A stretch of 20,000 bases of DNA from Chrysomallon squamiferum (GCA_012295275.1 CM022677.1:24743500-24763499), one strand, 5' to 3'; numbered from the stretch's first letter, positions 1-8,500 are shown. Numbers and translations: made by a program. The notes: generated by a model not told the origin, from the letters alone.

Positions 1-644
1 AATAATGTTGCCATGCTTTTACATTATTTGTCTTGAAATCACAAACGTTTTGGTTGAGTTACTTGATGACAGTGAACTGTTAAAATAAAAATGTTAATGT
101 TAGTTGAATGGTTGATCCTTACATCAGGTTCACTCTCAGCTAGCCTAAAACTTTAAAACATTAAAATGCCAAAATGATGTTGGGATACCTGGGCCAAATG
201 TTTTGATAGTAAATTGGTATTAAGGGCTATGGTCCGTTTTTTATATTAAGTGAATATACTCAGTAGATAGCAGTAATCTAGTAGTGATGTTGATGAGTGT
301 GTACATTTGAGTGAATAGAATAACGCAGAATAACCAGATGGCACTGAGTGAACTCATAGTCATGTACAGTTTAAAAGCCAACGAAGGCAAATCAAATCAT
401 TTGTGTTGATGTTCGAAATGAAGGTGTTTCCAGGTGTGTGTTTTTTTTTCATTACACCCAGTGTATCATCCAATACTCACGAGAATCATGCAAACTAGCC
501 ATCCATTTTAGGGACAACGCTGATGTACAGATGTACTGATACAGATTATAACACGAATGCAATAGACTGACCAAAGTTAAACCCATACCACCCAATGTCG
601 TTGTAATAGATTGATGTGGTTAGGTTTTTGACCAGGTGGGAGGA
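1..644. other. Non-coding spacer at the left edge
   Basis: No exon is supported here. Around 50-125 the sequence contains one copy of the spacer motif TTACTTGATGACAGTGAAC followed by GTTGATCCTTACA, which recurs at 4940-4995 and, reversed, at 12045-12115. This marks the end of a minus-oriented duplicated unit. The rest, about 130-640, shows no recognised gene or repeat. Confidence 0.5.
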
Positions 645-705
645 CACCTTACAGCAATGAAAATAATTACTGGGAAACAGTCAGAACAGGCAGTTATATT
701 AGAAA
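645..705 (-). repeat. Fragment of dispersed block R
   Basis: The stretch starting CCTTACAGCAATGAAAATAA and containing CAGTCAGAACAGGCAGT matches the edge of block R at 4990-5040 (CCTTACAGCAAGG ... CTCAGAACAAGCAGT). It is a short, diverged piece in the same orientation as that copy. It has no coding meaning that I can see. Confidence 0.5.
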
Positions 706-718
706 TTCTCTTTATCTT

Positions 719-920
719 CATTATTATTATTATTTATCGTAGTAGTAGCAGCAGTAGCAGTAGTAGCAGTAGTACAGCAGCAGTACTGGTAAAAGTAGTG
801 GTAGTAATAGTACCAGATGCAGCAGAAGTACTAAAAGTAGTAGTTCTAGTAATAGTAACAGCAGCAGTAATACTAGTAATGTTATAACTATCATTATTAT
901 TACTACAATTATTATTTTTA

Positions 921-975
<55 letters not shown>

Positions 976-1030
976 GCTGTTGTTGTTGTTATCTCATTCG
1001 TACAGTATATTTAATGTAAAAAAAATAATA
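719..1030. repeat. Composite trinucleotide microsatellite, intron-1-like
   Basis: Interrupted TAG/CAG triplets fill about 735-880, followed by an almost pure ATT tract at about 922-975 and a TTG tract. The sequence at 1002-1016 (CAGTATATTTAATG) resembles intron 1 just inside the signal-exon donor of genes D (about 3117-3132) and C (about 10008-10020). The region may therefore be intron-1 debris of another minus-strand copy whose exons are gone. The short reading frames here (for example 636-887) only translate the triplet repeat. Confidence 0.5.
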
Positions 1031-1245
1031 ATTATAATAAAGGCAACCTATGTATGTGTGTATGTATGTATGTATTCTGATATTAAAAATAGATTTTTAA
1101 TTATTTTAGTTGAAATATAAAAACAGTGGAAATTAAATGTCATAAAAACAATGGATTATTTTTTGTTAATGATTAAAACATAATACAAATTTTTGCTGGT
1201 AATGCTCATTTTTGTTTATTTGCTCACTTGCGATAATTATTCAAG

Positions 1246-1450
1246 CCATTTCTAATTATGGTCTACACATCCACACCATTATTGGCCTGTTCGAAATATC
1301 ATGTGTCAACTATACAGACTCCAAAATAAACACACCAACATTTTGCTGCACGTCAAGGAATATTTAATGTTTGCTAGCTGCAGAAACCTCGCAATAAATT
1401 GTGTAGTTTTTTTTTTAACTACAGATCTCTTCGTCGTATATATTTCCAAG
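1246..1450 (-). pseudogene. Ig3-type exon relic
   Basis: Read on the minus strand, this matches the 5' two thirds of the Ig3 exon. It shows a Tyr-Thr-Thr-Lys-Arg start shared with gene A, then the Asn-Tyr-Thr-Ile-Tyr-Cys-Glu-Val-Ser core, then remains of the Trp-Thr-Val-Cys and Gly-Cys-Val-Asp segments. A run of A residues shifts the frame before the first cysteine, and a TAA stop follows the Ser-Lys-His stretch. The 3' part with the Trp-Arg-Cys motif was not found. It lies beyond the 3' module of gene D, so it is an extra displaced copy, not part of D. It is clearly broken. Confidence 0.75.
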
Positions 1451-1489
1451 TCATCATCAAGTCATAATCGTAATCTTCATCACCCTCAT

Positions 1490-1820
1490 GGTAAATTATT
1501 CGAAAACAATATTATTTCAAGTGTAATTAAAATGAGAACGATTTCACATTGTTTTTCTTTTATATAACTTGAAATAATAAAAGAAGAAATAACGCTCTTT
1601 CCAGGTTTTAGAATGCTTTTCTTTAATAGAAAACAAAATTACAATGTTACAGAAACGAAGGAAGATATTCGCATTACTTAGATGTACCACGTAAAGCCAC
1701 ATGTTCTACTAGTGTGGTCTGCCATAAAATGCTTCTTTCTCAGGCAGTTCGCTAACTGAAATATATAATGTTTTAATAAACTGAATACAATACATTCCAA
1801 TTATTTCAGGTAGATATACG
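1490..1820 (-). repeat. 3' module of unit D
   Basis: This segment is shared, with the same orientation relative to the Ig genes, by 5700-6060 (after gene C), 16870-17200 (after gene A) and 11395-11710 (truncated unit). Shared landmarks on the gene strand are a TTTCAGTTAG motif, a GTGG(T)ACTTCTAAACAATACGAATAT-like stretch in the best copies, and a TCGTTTCTGTAA-like motif. It may include 3' untranslated sequence, but no reading frame is conserved between copies. Confidence 0.6.
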
Positions 1821-1823
1821 GAT

Positions 1824-1870
<47 letters not shown>

Positions 1871-1872
1871 CA
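1821..1872. repeat. GATA microsatellite
   Basis: A nearly pure run of GATA tetranucleotides, about twelve units, is followed by imperfect copies up to about 1910. Related TATC-type sequence lies at the same place in the other 3' modules (11365-11395 and 16840-16880), so the tract is an inherited part of the module. Confidence 0.85.
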
Positions 1873-2340
1873 TACAGACATACAGTTAGATAGATAGGTA
1901 GATAGATAGAGTGACATATGTATATATATTAAAATTTGAAGGAAAAGATAAGATTACGAAAATTATTCAACTTTTAAAATAAAACTGTAACAATAAAAAT
2001 TGTCTATAATGTACTATAGGTCAAACAAATTAAATAATAATAATAACATTTTAAGCATTTAAAATAATCAAACACATTTAAGACAAGCAGACAAACAAAT
2101 CAAATAATAAATGAAATGAATAAAAGACAAAGAAAAAAAAAAAAAAACAAAACAATAGATATACTTAACATAACATAATACATTAAAACAGTTATGTAAT
2201 GCACATGCCACTATTTAAATTCTGACAAAGTATTTTAAAATAATGTTAATACATGACGTCATACACGTGGGAGCACTCCGACTTATCAAGCAAAACAAAA
2301 CAGAGAGAGAGAAAAGAGGGAGAAACGAAAAACGATATAT
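1873..2340 (-). other. Non-coding flank downstream of gene D
   Basis: No exon is seen. On the minus strand the interval 2276-1950 matches the plus strand after gene A, about 16530-16830. Shared landmarks are CGGAGTGCTCCC, TGTATTAACATTA, CATGTGCATTA and CTTGTCTTAAATGT. The two flanks are therefore duplicates in opposite orientations. A poly-A run lies near 2131-2146. Confidence 0.6.
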
Positions 2341-2343
2341 ATG

Positions 2344-2348
2344 TTGTT

Positions 2349-2389
<41 letters not shown>

Positions 2390-2535
2390 TTACTATTATT
2401 ATTATTATTATGATTATGATTATGATTATTATTATTGTTATTATTATTATTAGTAGTAGTAGTAGTAGTAGTAGTAGTAATAGTAGTAGTGGTAGTAGTA
2501 GTGGCAGTAGTAGTGGTAGTTGTAGTAGCTCTCGA
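2344..2535. repeat. Triplet microsatellite at the end of Ig3 of gene D
   Basis: A CTA tract (about 2349-2388), an ATT/ATG tract and a TAG tract (about 2451-2530) follow each other directly after the Ig3 exon on the gene strand. Read on the minus strand in the exon frame the TAC triplets encode Tyr, and the frame stops at the TAA at 2452-2450. An equivalent tract lies just after Ig3 of genes A and C. Confidence 0.85.
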
Positions 2536-2880
2536 TATTTACAACTGCTTTACCTGACACATTTAAGTCAATTTCAGTGCTCCAATTCAGTCCACTCCGA
2601 CATCTCCAACGACTGAGGTCTATTTTGTCCATATGGTCTATTTGTAATTTGTACACACGTGGATCGGAATTCGGGTCTACACATCCACAGCTGTAGGTGT
2701 AGATTGGAAATATCAGTTTGCAGTCTGCGTCGACTATGCAAACCGTCCAATATCCATAGCCAAAATTTTGTTGAAAAGACGAATCATGTTTAATGTTGCT
2801 TGTAGGAGATACCTCGCAGTAAATCGTGTAGTTCCTCCCATTAGCAGGCCATGCGGTTGTATAGATATCCAGATTTAAAT
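2450..2880 (-). CDS. Gene D exon 2: Ig3-type immunoglobulin domain
   Basis: The exon starts after a CTAG acceptor (2882-2881) and codes for one Ig-like domain. It carries the Ig3 six-cysteine pattern: Tyr-Cys near residue 19, Val-Cys-x5-Cys, Ser-Cys-Gly-Cys and Trp-Arg-Cys, with a Gln-Gln-Asn-Phe-Gly-Tyr-Gly motif between. It joins the signal exon in phase 1 (G + AT makes Asp). A consensus donor CAG|GTAAAG ends the exon at 2554, giving 327 bp, exactly the length of Ig3 in genes A and C. If the donor is not used the frame continues through Gly-Lys-Ala-Val-Val-Asn-Ile-Glu-Ser into a Tyr-rich microsatellite and stops at 2450. The domain itself is intact, with no stop. The product would be a secreted single-Ig protein of about 130 residues. 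Ligand and role are unknown. Confidence 0.75.
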
Positions 2881-3164
2881 CTAGAATTGAATATTTAATT
2901 TTAATAAAAATTTGAAAAAAAAAAAAAAAAAAAAAAAGAGAGAGAGAAGTTTTATTTTTATGATTACTTTACTTACTTATGTTTCTTTCTTCTTTATTCT
3001 TATGGTGATTAACGTGATAATCATCATGATCATATCGTCGTCACCTTCAACACAATTCTTCTTCTTCTTCTTCTTCTTCTTTTCATTATTATTACAGCTA
3101 TATTACCATAACATTTACAGTGTATTTAATGTTGGAAAACAAACAAACGAATAAACAAACAAAC
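2881..3164 (-). other. Gene D intron, fused from introns 1 and 3
   Basis: This 284-bp intron joins the signal exon directly to Ig3. Its donor half (AAATACACTGTAAATGTTAT on the gene strand) resembles intron 1 of gene C. Its acceptor half, with GGTGACGACGAT, a long T run and TTAAATATT before the acceptor, resembles the Ig2-Ig3 intron of genes A and C. The simplest reading is a deletion that removed Ig1, intron 2 and Ig2. It contains TTC repeats at 3056-3081 and a poly-A (poly-T on the gene strand) at about 2914-2936. Confidence 0.65.
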
Positions 3165-3231
3165 CTGGAGTGACTGAAGAGACTGATAAGAAAAGGACGT
3201 GAAAAATAATAAAACTCCAAGAAATGATCAT
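3165..3231 (-). CDS. Gene D exon 1: signal peptide
   Basis: The exon encodes Met-Ile-Ile-Ser-Trp-Ser-Phe followed by a hydrophobic run and Ser-Val-Ser-Ser, 22 codons plus one base before the CCAG|GT donor. This is a typical secretion signal and aligns with the signal exons of A, B and C (Met-Ile/Leu-Ile-Pro-Trp-Cys-Phe). The chosen ATG is the one conserved in all four genes. Upstream sequence up to about 3290 (TCTGTCCAGTCTCTTCAAGTAACGATG on the plus strand in parts) still matches the 5' leader of gene C, but about 115 bp upstream of the ATG the leader meets a Tc1-like element, so the original promoter is split from this exon. Whether D is transcribed is unclear. Confidence 0.65.
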
Positions 3232-3346
3232 GATTGGAAGTGTAAACCTTTCTCTTCTGTCCAGTCTCTTCAAGTAACGATGTACTGTCTGTGTGAAAAT
3301 ATATATATATATATATTATGCAACTTCGTTCTGTGCTATACATATA

Positions 3347-4467
3347 CTGAACAAAATAAGAAACGTCCGCTAACTTTGGTTGAACATAACGCGATGAAAA
3401 CAAACCGGGTGAAATAATTGTTATATATGCGTTTAAAAGAATTTTGCATTATGCATACATTGCTTGGTGCAAAAAATCATGGTTATAGGCAAACTGGGCG
3501 AAATTTTGACGAAGTGTGATAAGGGATAAATAAATAAATTAATATATATATATATAAAACAACAACAAACAAAAAAAAATTAATAACGGTGTGACAACCT
3601 CTTGAATTGGCCACTGGTGTTCTTCTCTGTGCTTTAGAATTGTCTAAAGTGTTGATTTTTGCCTGTGCAATATTGTTCCATTCCTGAATGATCGCTTGAC
3701 GAAGTTCGTTGACGTTAGGTGGTGGGTTGGGACGACCCCTCAGACGTCTGTCCAGACTATCCCAGAGTTGCTCGATGAGATCAGGACTTTTAGGGGGCCA
3801 CTCATCAATGAAACCAATGTTGTTTGTTCTAAGAAAATGTACAGTGTCTCTATCTGTGTGAGAGGTGGCACTATCATGCTGGAAAAATCGAGATGCTGAC
3901 GTTGTTATATAACAGAGGAACGAGGTGATGAGCGAAAATTTCATCGCGGTAGCATTTAAATTGCCATCGTTGACGACTCGTGATGAACGATAACCAGGGG
4001 TTAATGTCTCCTCACCCACATGACAGAACCCCCCATCCCAGAAACGATATCGTTCAAGAACAGCATAACGTTCATTTCTCCTATGGTACACGCGCACCCT
4101 GCCATCACCAGGTGGTACAGAAAATCTGGATTCATCCGAGAAAAGAACGGGTATTATTCCAGCGTTGATATGTCCAACGCATGTGAACACCTGCCCATTT
4201 ACGACGAATTAGACGATGTCGTTGCGTTAAAACGCAGCCGACGTAAGGACGTCCTACATGTAAACAGTTCTCCCCAAGACGTTTACGAACAGTTTGCCCA
4301 CTGATTCGGTTATTATGAAGCCCACGTGTGTTAGCAGCAGTAGCAGTGGCAGTTTGGAAAAGATTGATAATGCAGCTAACACTAGCTATGTAACTGCATC
4401 ACTGAATGAATTCTTTATCACAACAAATACTACAGGTACAAATCATAAGATTCTTTTTTTTGTTCAG
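3347..4467 (-). mobile_element. Tc1-like DNA transposon, decayed
   Basis: The element is about 1.12 kb with short terminal inverted repeats. The left end is CTGAACAAAATAAGAAACG after a TA, and the right end read inwards is CTGAACAAAAAAAAGAATC. It encodes a transposase relic on the minus strand. It interrupts the 5' flank of gene D: leader sequence lies to its left and upstream-flank sequence matching gene C lies to its right (about 4500-4580). The size and end structure fit a non-composite Tc1/mariner element. The right-hand target TA is no longer visible, consistent with age. Confidence 0.85.
3580..4385 (-). pseudogene. Tc1-like transposase pseudogene
   Basis: Transposases of this family cut and paste their element with a DDE catalytic triad. 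The relic shows, in order, a stretch with Gly-Leu-His-Asn-Asn-Arg-Ile-Ser-Gly and Gly-Arg-Pro-Tyr-Val-Gly, then Arg-Trp-Asn-Asn, then Leu-Phe-Ser-Asp-Glu-Ser-Arg-Phe-Ser-Val (first Asp), His-Asp-Ser-Ala-Thr-Ser-His-Thr (second Asp), and Trp-Pro-Pro-Lys-Ser-Pro-Asp-Leu-Ile-Glu-Gln-Leu-Trp-Asp (Glu). A frameshift near 4150-4160 separates the N-terminal part from the catalytic part. The usual Asn-Pro before Ile-Glu is missing, as if six bases were deleted. The region between the first and second Asp is distorted. The DNA-binding N-terminus is not recognisable. It cannot make an active enzyme. Confidence 0.88.
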
Positions 4468-4934
4468 TGTGTGTATGTATATATATATATTTATATTTAA
4501 TTTATTATTTTAATTTATTTTAGAAGTAATATAAAATAATAAACTAATGTTAAATGACATATTTATGTGACATTCTGTATGTAGTTAGGTCGTTATATGT
4601 AGACTGAAACTCCACGTCTCTTTGCACTTGGCGACACAACTGAAAATGGTGATCAGTTAGAGCTGTAGAACAATATTTGATTTGTTTCAGTAAATTATAT
4701 TTTGACACTACTTCCAGTCACTACGACGATTGTTGTTAATATTTATGTCTCATTTTTTAAAGATACTTTTAAATAATTTATTTACAAGTCATAAAACTGA
4801 TTATATACTGGTTAATATATATATATTATTATTATTTTTTTACTGTTAATCTGGGCTGTTCAGTTACCTTATATGTTGGTGTATATTATATTAGATTTTT
4901 TGTTGAACTCTAGAGTAAACGATTAAACAACTTC
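4468..4934 (-). other. Displaced 5' flank of gene D
   Basis: No gene is seen. ATATAAAATAATAAACTAATG near 4530 and TTTGATTTGTTTCAGTAAATTATAT near 4677-4702 match the 5' flank of gene C (about 10350-10370 and 10498-10525). This is therefore the upstream region of gene D, now separated from the leader by the Tc1-like element. No clear TATA box or other promoter element can be assigned. Confidence 0.5.
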
Positions 4935-5360
4935 GTTAAGTTACTTGATGACAGTTAACTGCTAAATTAATTATCTGTATAGTTGATCCTTACAGCAAGG
5001 AAAAAGAAATATCTTTCAAATACTCAGAACAAGCAGTCCTTAATTAACTCTCTCCTTAAACCCTCGATTGATAACAGCTGCATAGTTCGACATGATGTGA
5101 CTGATGGAAATCACTTGATTGTGCAAAGTACTGTTGATTGCTATGGATACTGTTTCAGTCTCGGCTTTGTTCAGATGATTTTTATGGTATTTTCCTCCAG
5201 TCAAATGGAAACATTTTAGATTTTTTGGTTAGTATAACGTTTGTAGAAATGACGATTAAGAGATTCAGTTCAAAGTTGAATGGAATATTTTTATAGTGTT
5301 GTATATCATATTTGCAGAGATAGTTTTTACGATACTTTCTTCAAACCAGAACGGAATATC
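4935..5360 (-). repeat. Unit boundary: spacer motif and block R
   Basis: A single spacer motif (AAGTTACTTGATGACAGTTAAC at 4938-4960 in parts) is followed by block R in minus orientation. Landmarks shared with the copies at 11895-12065 and 17550-18000 (reversed) are TACTTTGCACAATCAA, a TCGAGGxTTxxGGAGAGA-like segment and CAAGGAAAxAGAA next to the spacer. The copy has stops in all frames compared, so it is not treated as a gene. Confidence 0.6.
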
Positions 5361-5699
5361 CTGGTTTTATTATAGAATCATATGACTAGAGATGAGTTTT
5401 AGTATGTGTGTGTGTGTTTGTATCTGAGTGTGTGTGCTTTGTGATTGCGTGTATGTCTGTGTGCATAAATAAAATAAAATATAAATAAACCAAGGTATTA
5501 CCTTCTTATATATATATATGTCAAAGAGTTTACTGCAAAGTTTCACTCAAAAAAACAAATAAAAAATAACAAAAAGCCAAACTTGCCATCTATATATATA
5601 TATATATATATATATATAGCCTATATATAGATGAAATTTCAAAAAGGTTCAGAATTCAGACATCATTATTTCACAGTATTACGAGTGTTCACACGTCAT
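5361..5699. other. Non-coding, microsatellites
   Basis: A GT-rich stretch lies at about 5405-5465, a TA run at 5508-5518 and a longer TA run at about 5591-5618. The ORF at 5631-5813 overlaps the conserved 3' module and is not maintained in other copies. Nothing else is recognised. Confidence 0.5.
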
Positions 5700-6060
5700 C
5701 TAGAGTATCTGACGTCATATTTCAAAACAATAATTATATGCAGTGCAATTAAAATAGAACAATTTCAGAAATGTATTCCCAGTACAACCTGCAATAATAA
5801 AAGGAAGAACTAATACTCTTTCCAAGTTTTAAAACACTTTTATTTAATAGTAAAAACAATTACAATGTGTTTTACATTTGTATAAGAGAAATGAAGGAAT
5901 ATATTCGTACTGTTTAGAATAAACACGTAAAAATGTAATTATATGGAAAATGCAGTAAGAAAAATCGGTTTTCGTACCTGTCACGTGTTCTCGTTGTTTG
6001 CTATAATAAATGTCACTAATTATTTTTCTATTCCTTTTACAGGCTATTTCCTAACTGAAA
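5700..6060 (-). repeat. 3' module of unit C
   Basis: This copy matches 1490-1820 in the same orientation and 16870-17200 in the opposite one. Landmarks are TTCAAAACAATAATTAT, CAATTAAAATAGAACAATTT, CTCTTTCCAAGTTTTAAAAC, GAAATGAAGGAATATATTCG and CTATTTCCTAACTGAAA. It lies about 1.1 kb beyond Ig3 of gene C. It could hold 3' untranslated sequence, but no shared reading frame supports coding. Confidence 0.6.
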
Positions 6061-6630
6061 CATATATATATATATATATAAAGTAGAAAGGTAAATTTAA
6101 TGAAAATGTAAATCTTCTGAATAGAAAATCAAAACTCTCTATAATCTATTAGATCCATGAAAACAAATAATACAATACAAATTTAAAATATGCAAACGCA
6201 TTTAAAAGATGCAATGCAGATGAAATAAATTACGAAAAATATAAATGTGCATATTTGCCTGTGTTTCTTCGTGTGTGTGTGTGTGACTGTGTGTGTGTTT
6301 GTAATGTGTTTAAAACATAACATAATAAAGTTAAAAGGTCTAACAAAACAAAACAAAACAAAAAAATAACAATGTAAGTATGTCATCTGTATGTTGCTAT
6401 TGTTTTTCTTTTCCTTTTTCATGGTCCAAATCTTGTCTCCGATGTCTGATTCCAAGATAATTGTAACAGAACTTCATATGGCTGAAGAATGCTCTATCTT
6501 ATTATTATTGCAATCTTTTTTTAACAACACAAAAGCGATTAAGATATACCGTCATTGTGTAATATACCACATATAATAAGTAGAGACTGGAATTTAATCT
6601 TAGACAAGAACCTAGATATGTCAAATTACG

Positions 6631-6669
<39 letters not shown>

Positions 6670-6914
6670 GAGAAGAAAAATAGAAAAACAAGGAGTTTCT
6701 TCTTAGCTAAAATCACTGACGCTTTAACAAAAATGAATAATTTGGTCACCTGAAACAGATGGATTTATCAAATTATTTTGTTCTTATATTAGATACTTTG
6801 TAATAAGACATTTAAATTCACATCATCATCAGCATCATCATCTTATTATTATTATTATTGTTGTTGTTGTTGTTGTTGCTGTTGTTGTTATTATTATTGG
6901 TATTATTATTAACT
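6061..6914. other. Non-coding flank between Ig3 of C and its 3' module
   Basis: No exon is supported. It holds a TA run (6061-6080), a GT tract (about 6268-6300), AACAA repeats (about 6344-6368), a 37-base poly-A run (6631-6667), CATCAT triplets (6821-6842) and ATT/TTG triplets (6843-6911). The ORFs at 6183-6455 and 6391-6576 lie over low-complexity sequence and have no resemblance to the Ig family. Confidence 0.55.
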
Positions 6915-6977
6915 GCTGCTCATTACAGCTATTTTACCTTTCTTACTTAAGTCAATTTCGTTGTACCAATTCAGTCC
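6915..6977 (-). pseudogene. Duplicated 3' end of an Ig3 exon
   Basis: On the minus strand this reads Gly-Leu-Asn-Trp-Tyr-Asn-Glu-Ile-Asp-Leu-Ser-Lys-Lys-Gly followed by GTAAAATAGC, matching the end of Ig3 of gene C. It is a tail fragment, without the cysteines, lying about 200 bp beyond the complete exon. Its donor GT is intact, whereas the full exon at 7184 has GG there. It is either debris of a duplication or, less likely, a relic of an alternative terminal exon. Confidence 0.65.
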
Positions 6978-7154
6978 CGAATAATAATAAAAAAAGAAAA
7001 AAAGAAAAAAGAGGGGGACAATACCTATATAACTGTTCTTTTACTATTATTATTATTATTAGTAGTAGTAGTAGAAGTAGTAATGCTAGTAGTAGTAGTA
7101 ATGGTAGTATTAATAATAGTAGAAGTACTAGCAGTTTTCCTTGTAGTAACAGTA
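6978..7154. repeat. Triplet microsatellite after Ig3 of gene C
   Basis: An A/G-rich stretch at 6980-7020 is followed by ATT triplets (about 7043-7062) and interrupted TAG triplets (about 7060-7125). The position, immediately 3' of the Ig3 exon on the gene strand, matches the tracts after Ig3 of genes D and A. Confidence 0.8.
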
Positions 7155-7510
7155 CTAACTCTCGATATTTGCAACTGCTTTCCCTTTCTTATTGAAGTGA
7201 ATTTCGTTGCTCCAATTCAGTCCAGTTGTACATCTCCATATACTCAGATCTAGTTCCTCTAAGGGATCAATTACTAATTTGTACACACGCGGCTCTGACT
7301 TCGGGTCTACACATCCACAGCTGTACTGGCTTATTGGAAATATCATGTTACAGTCTGGGTCAATTACACAAACTGTCCAAAATCCATATCCAAAATCTTG
7401 TTGAAAAGCCGAGAGATCTTGAATGTTGCTAGAAGGAGAAACCTGGCAGTAAATCGTGTAGTTCTTCGTAAGTTCAGGTTTCTTCCTCGCATAAATATGC
7501 ATCTTTATAT
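7155..7510 (-). CDS. Gene C exon 4: Ig3-type immunoglobulin domain
   Basis: The exon begins after a TTTTTAG acceptor and joins Ig2 in phase 1 (G + AT makes Asp). It has the Ig3 features: Tyr-Thr-Ile-Tyr-Cys, Gln-Gln-Asp-Phe-Gly-Tyr-Gly-Phe-Trp-Thr-Val-Cys, a second Cys five residues on, Ser-Cys-Gly-Cys-Val-Asp-Pro and Trp-Arg-Cys. At the position where D and A have the donor G|GT (7184/7183) this copy has GGG, so that splice site is lost, but the change is silent for Gly. The frame runs on through Gly-Lys-Ala-Val-Ala-Asn-Ile-Glu-Ser and stops at TAG 7157-7155. The exon then becomes terminal and the product a secreted three-Ig protein. Alternatively a cryptic donor is used, or the gene is losing function. 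Confidence 0.75.
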
Positions 7511-7815
7511 CTAAAAATCAATATTTAATTTTAATTGTTTGAAAATAAATAAATGTGTTTTTTCGTTATTATTATTCTCAAGTTCCCTATATTTTTATTT
7601 CTTCTCATAATGATTAATATCATCAGTAACAGCATGATTGCTTCTTTATTATTATTGTTGTCATCGTCATCGCTATCACCATTATTATTATTATTACGAC
7701 CACTGAGGCCTCAACACTACTGCTTTTCAAACATGAGACTGGTATTGTTCACGTATTATATCATGTAGTTATTTTCACTTATAATTACAAAACATGCTTT
7801 CTGATTATTTCGTAC
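7511..7815 (-). other. Gene C intron 3
   Basis: This intron of about 305 bp separates Ig2 from Ig3. It contains ATT triplets (about 7646-7697) and a GATGATGG-like segment on the gene strand that is shared with the same intron of gene A (15770-15950). The acceptor is TGATTTTTAG. No further exon is seen. Confidence 0.65.
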
Positions 7816-8139
7816 CTTGAATCACAAATTCAAAATCTCTGGTGAAGCTACTTCCAAACTCACATCGCCACGTAGTTTTATCTTTTCTACTCAATTTTAT
7901 AATTGTCATTTTATAAACAGTGAAAAACATGTGAATCTTATGGCAGCCACATACATAATTCCCTTTCCGTTGTTGAAGGCAGGAAATATCAACTTCACAA
8001 GCCCTTGTGTATTTATCTGCATATTTATTTTGAAAAATCATTGTAGAGTTACTGCCCTCTGAAATTTTAGCCGAGCAAAGTAAAGTGTATGGCTTTCCTA
8101 GAACACCCTCATGTAGTCCTTTTATCCGTAAGTGTAATT
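7816..8139 (-). CDS. Gene C exon 3: Ig2-type immunoglobulin domain
   Basis: The exon of 324 bp lies between a TTTTCAG acceptor and a CAAG|GTACGA donor, both phase 1. It encodes an Ig-like domain opening with Leu-His-Leu-Arg-Ile-Lys-Gly-Leu. It then has Tyr-Thr-Leu-Leu-Cys, Ser-Thr-Met-Ile-Phe-Gln, Ala-Cys-x5-Cys, Val-Cys-Gly-Cys, Tyr-Lys-Met-Thr-Ile and Thr-Trp-Arg-Cys. An Asn-Ser-Thr sequon precedes Met-Ile-Phe-Gln. It is one codon shorter than the gene A copy and clearly more diverged from A than A is from B. It is intact with no stop. The domain class (Ig fold with two extra cysteine pairs) is clear from the spacing. The binding role is not known. Confidence 0.82.
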
Positions 8140-8372
8140 CTGAAAATCCAAATTCGATTTCAATTAATATACTGATTATAGGTTATTTAGATTACTGTAA
8201 GTAATCATTAACAATTTTTATTTAGATAAATAAATAAATAGTATAATATTATCATACTTATCTAAGCATAATTATAGCTCTAATTATCATTATTTATTTA
8301 TTTATTATCATTATTCTTTTAAATAAAAACAAATTCTCAAAAAGAAAACGAAAACAAATTCTCTCTCTCTCG

Positions 8373-8403
<31 letters not shown>

Positions 8404-8500
8404 TATTTACTTACTGTTAAGGCCAAAGTTAATGATTTATTTATTTTTTAATTATAAAAATTTGGAAAAACAAATAACAACAACAACAATAATAATAATA

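Noticed and set aside
636-887. ORF with a Ser and Val-rich product
   Set aside because: It translates TAG/CAG triplet repeats; there is no conserved start and no family resemblance.
2253-2656. Overlapping ORFs rich in Tyr, Ile and Ser on the plus strand
   Set aside because: They are microsatellite translations. Only the minus-strand frame is part of the Ig3 exon.
3098-3403. Minus-strand ORF over the signal-exon region of D
   Set aside because: It is in a different frame from the signal peptide, crosses an AT run and ends in a transposon end; it has no homologue in other units.
3696-4304. Plus-strand ORFs inside the transposon
   Set aside because: They are antisense shadows of the transposase relic.
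6631-6667. Poly-A tail of a retrocopy
   Set aside because: The run is not preceded by a recognisable processed gene or paired with target duplications, and poly-A runs are common in this window.
7207-7432. Plus-strand ORFs opposite Ig3 of gene C
   Set aside because: They are antisense shadows of the Ig3 exon, which is supported by paralogues and splice sites.
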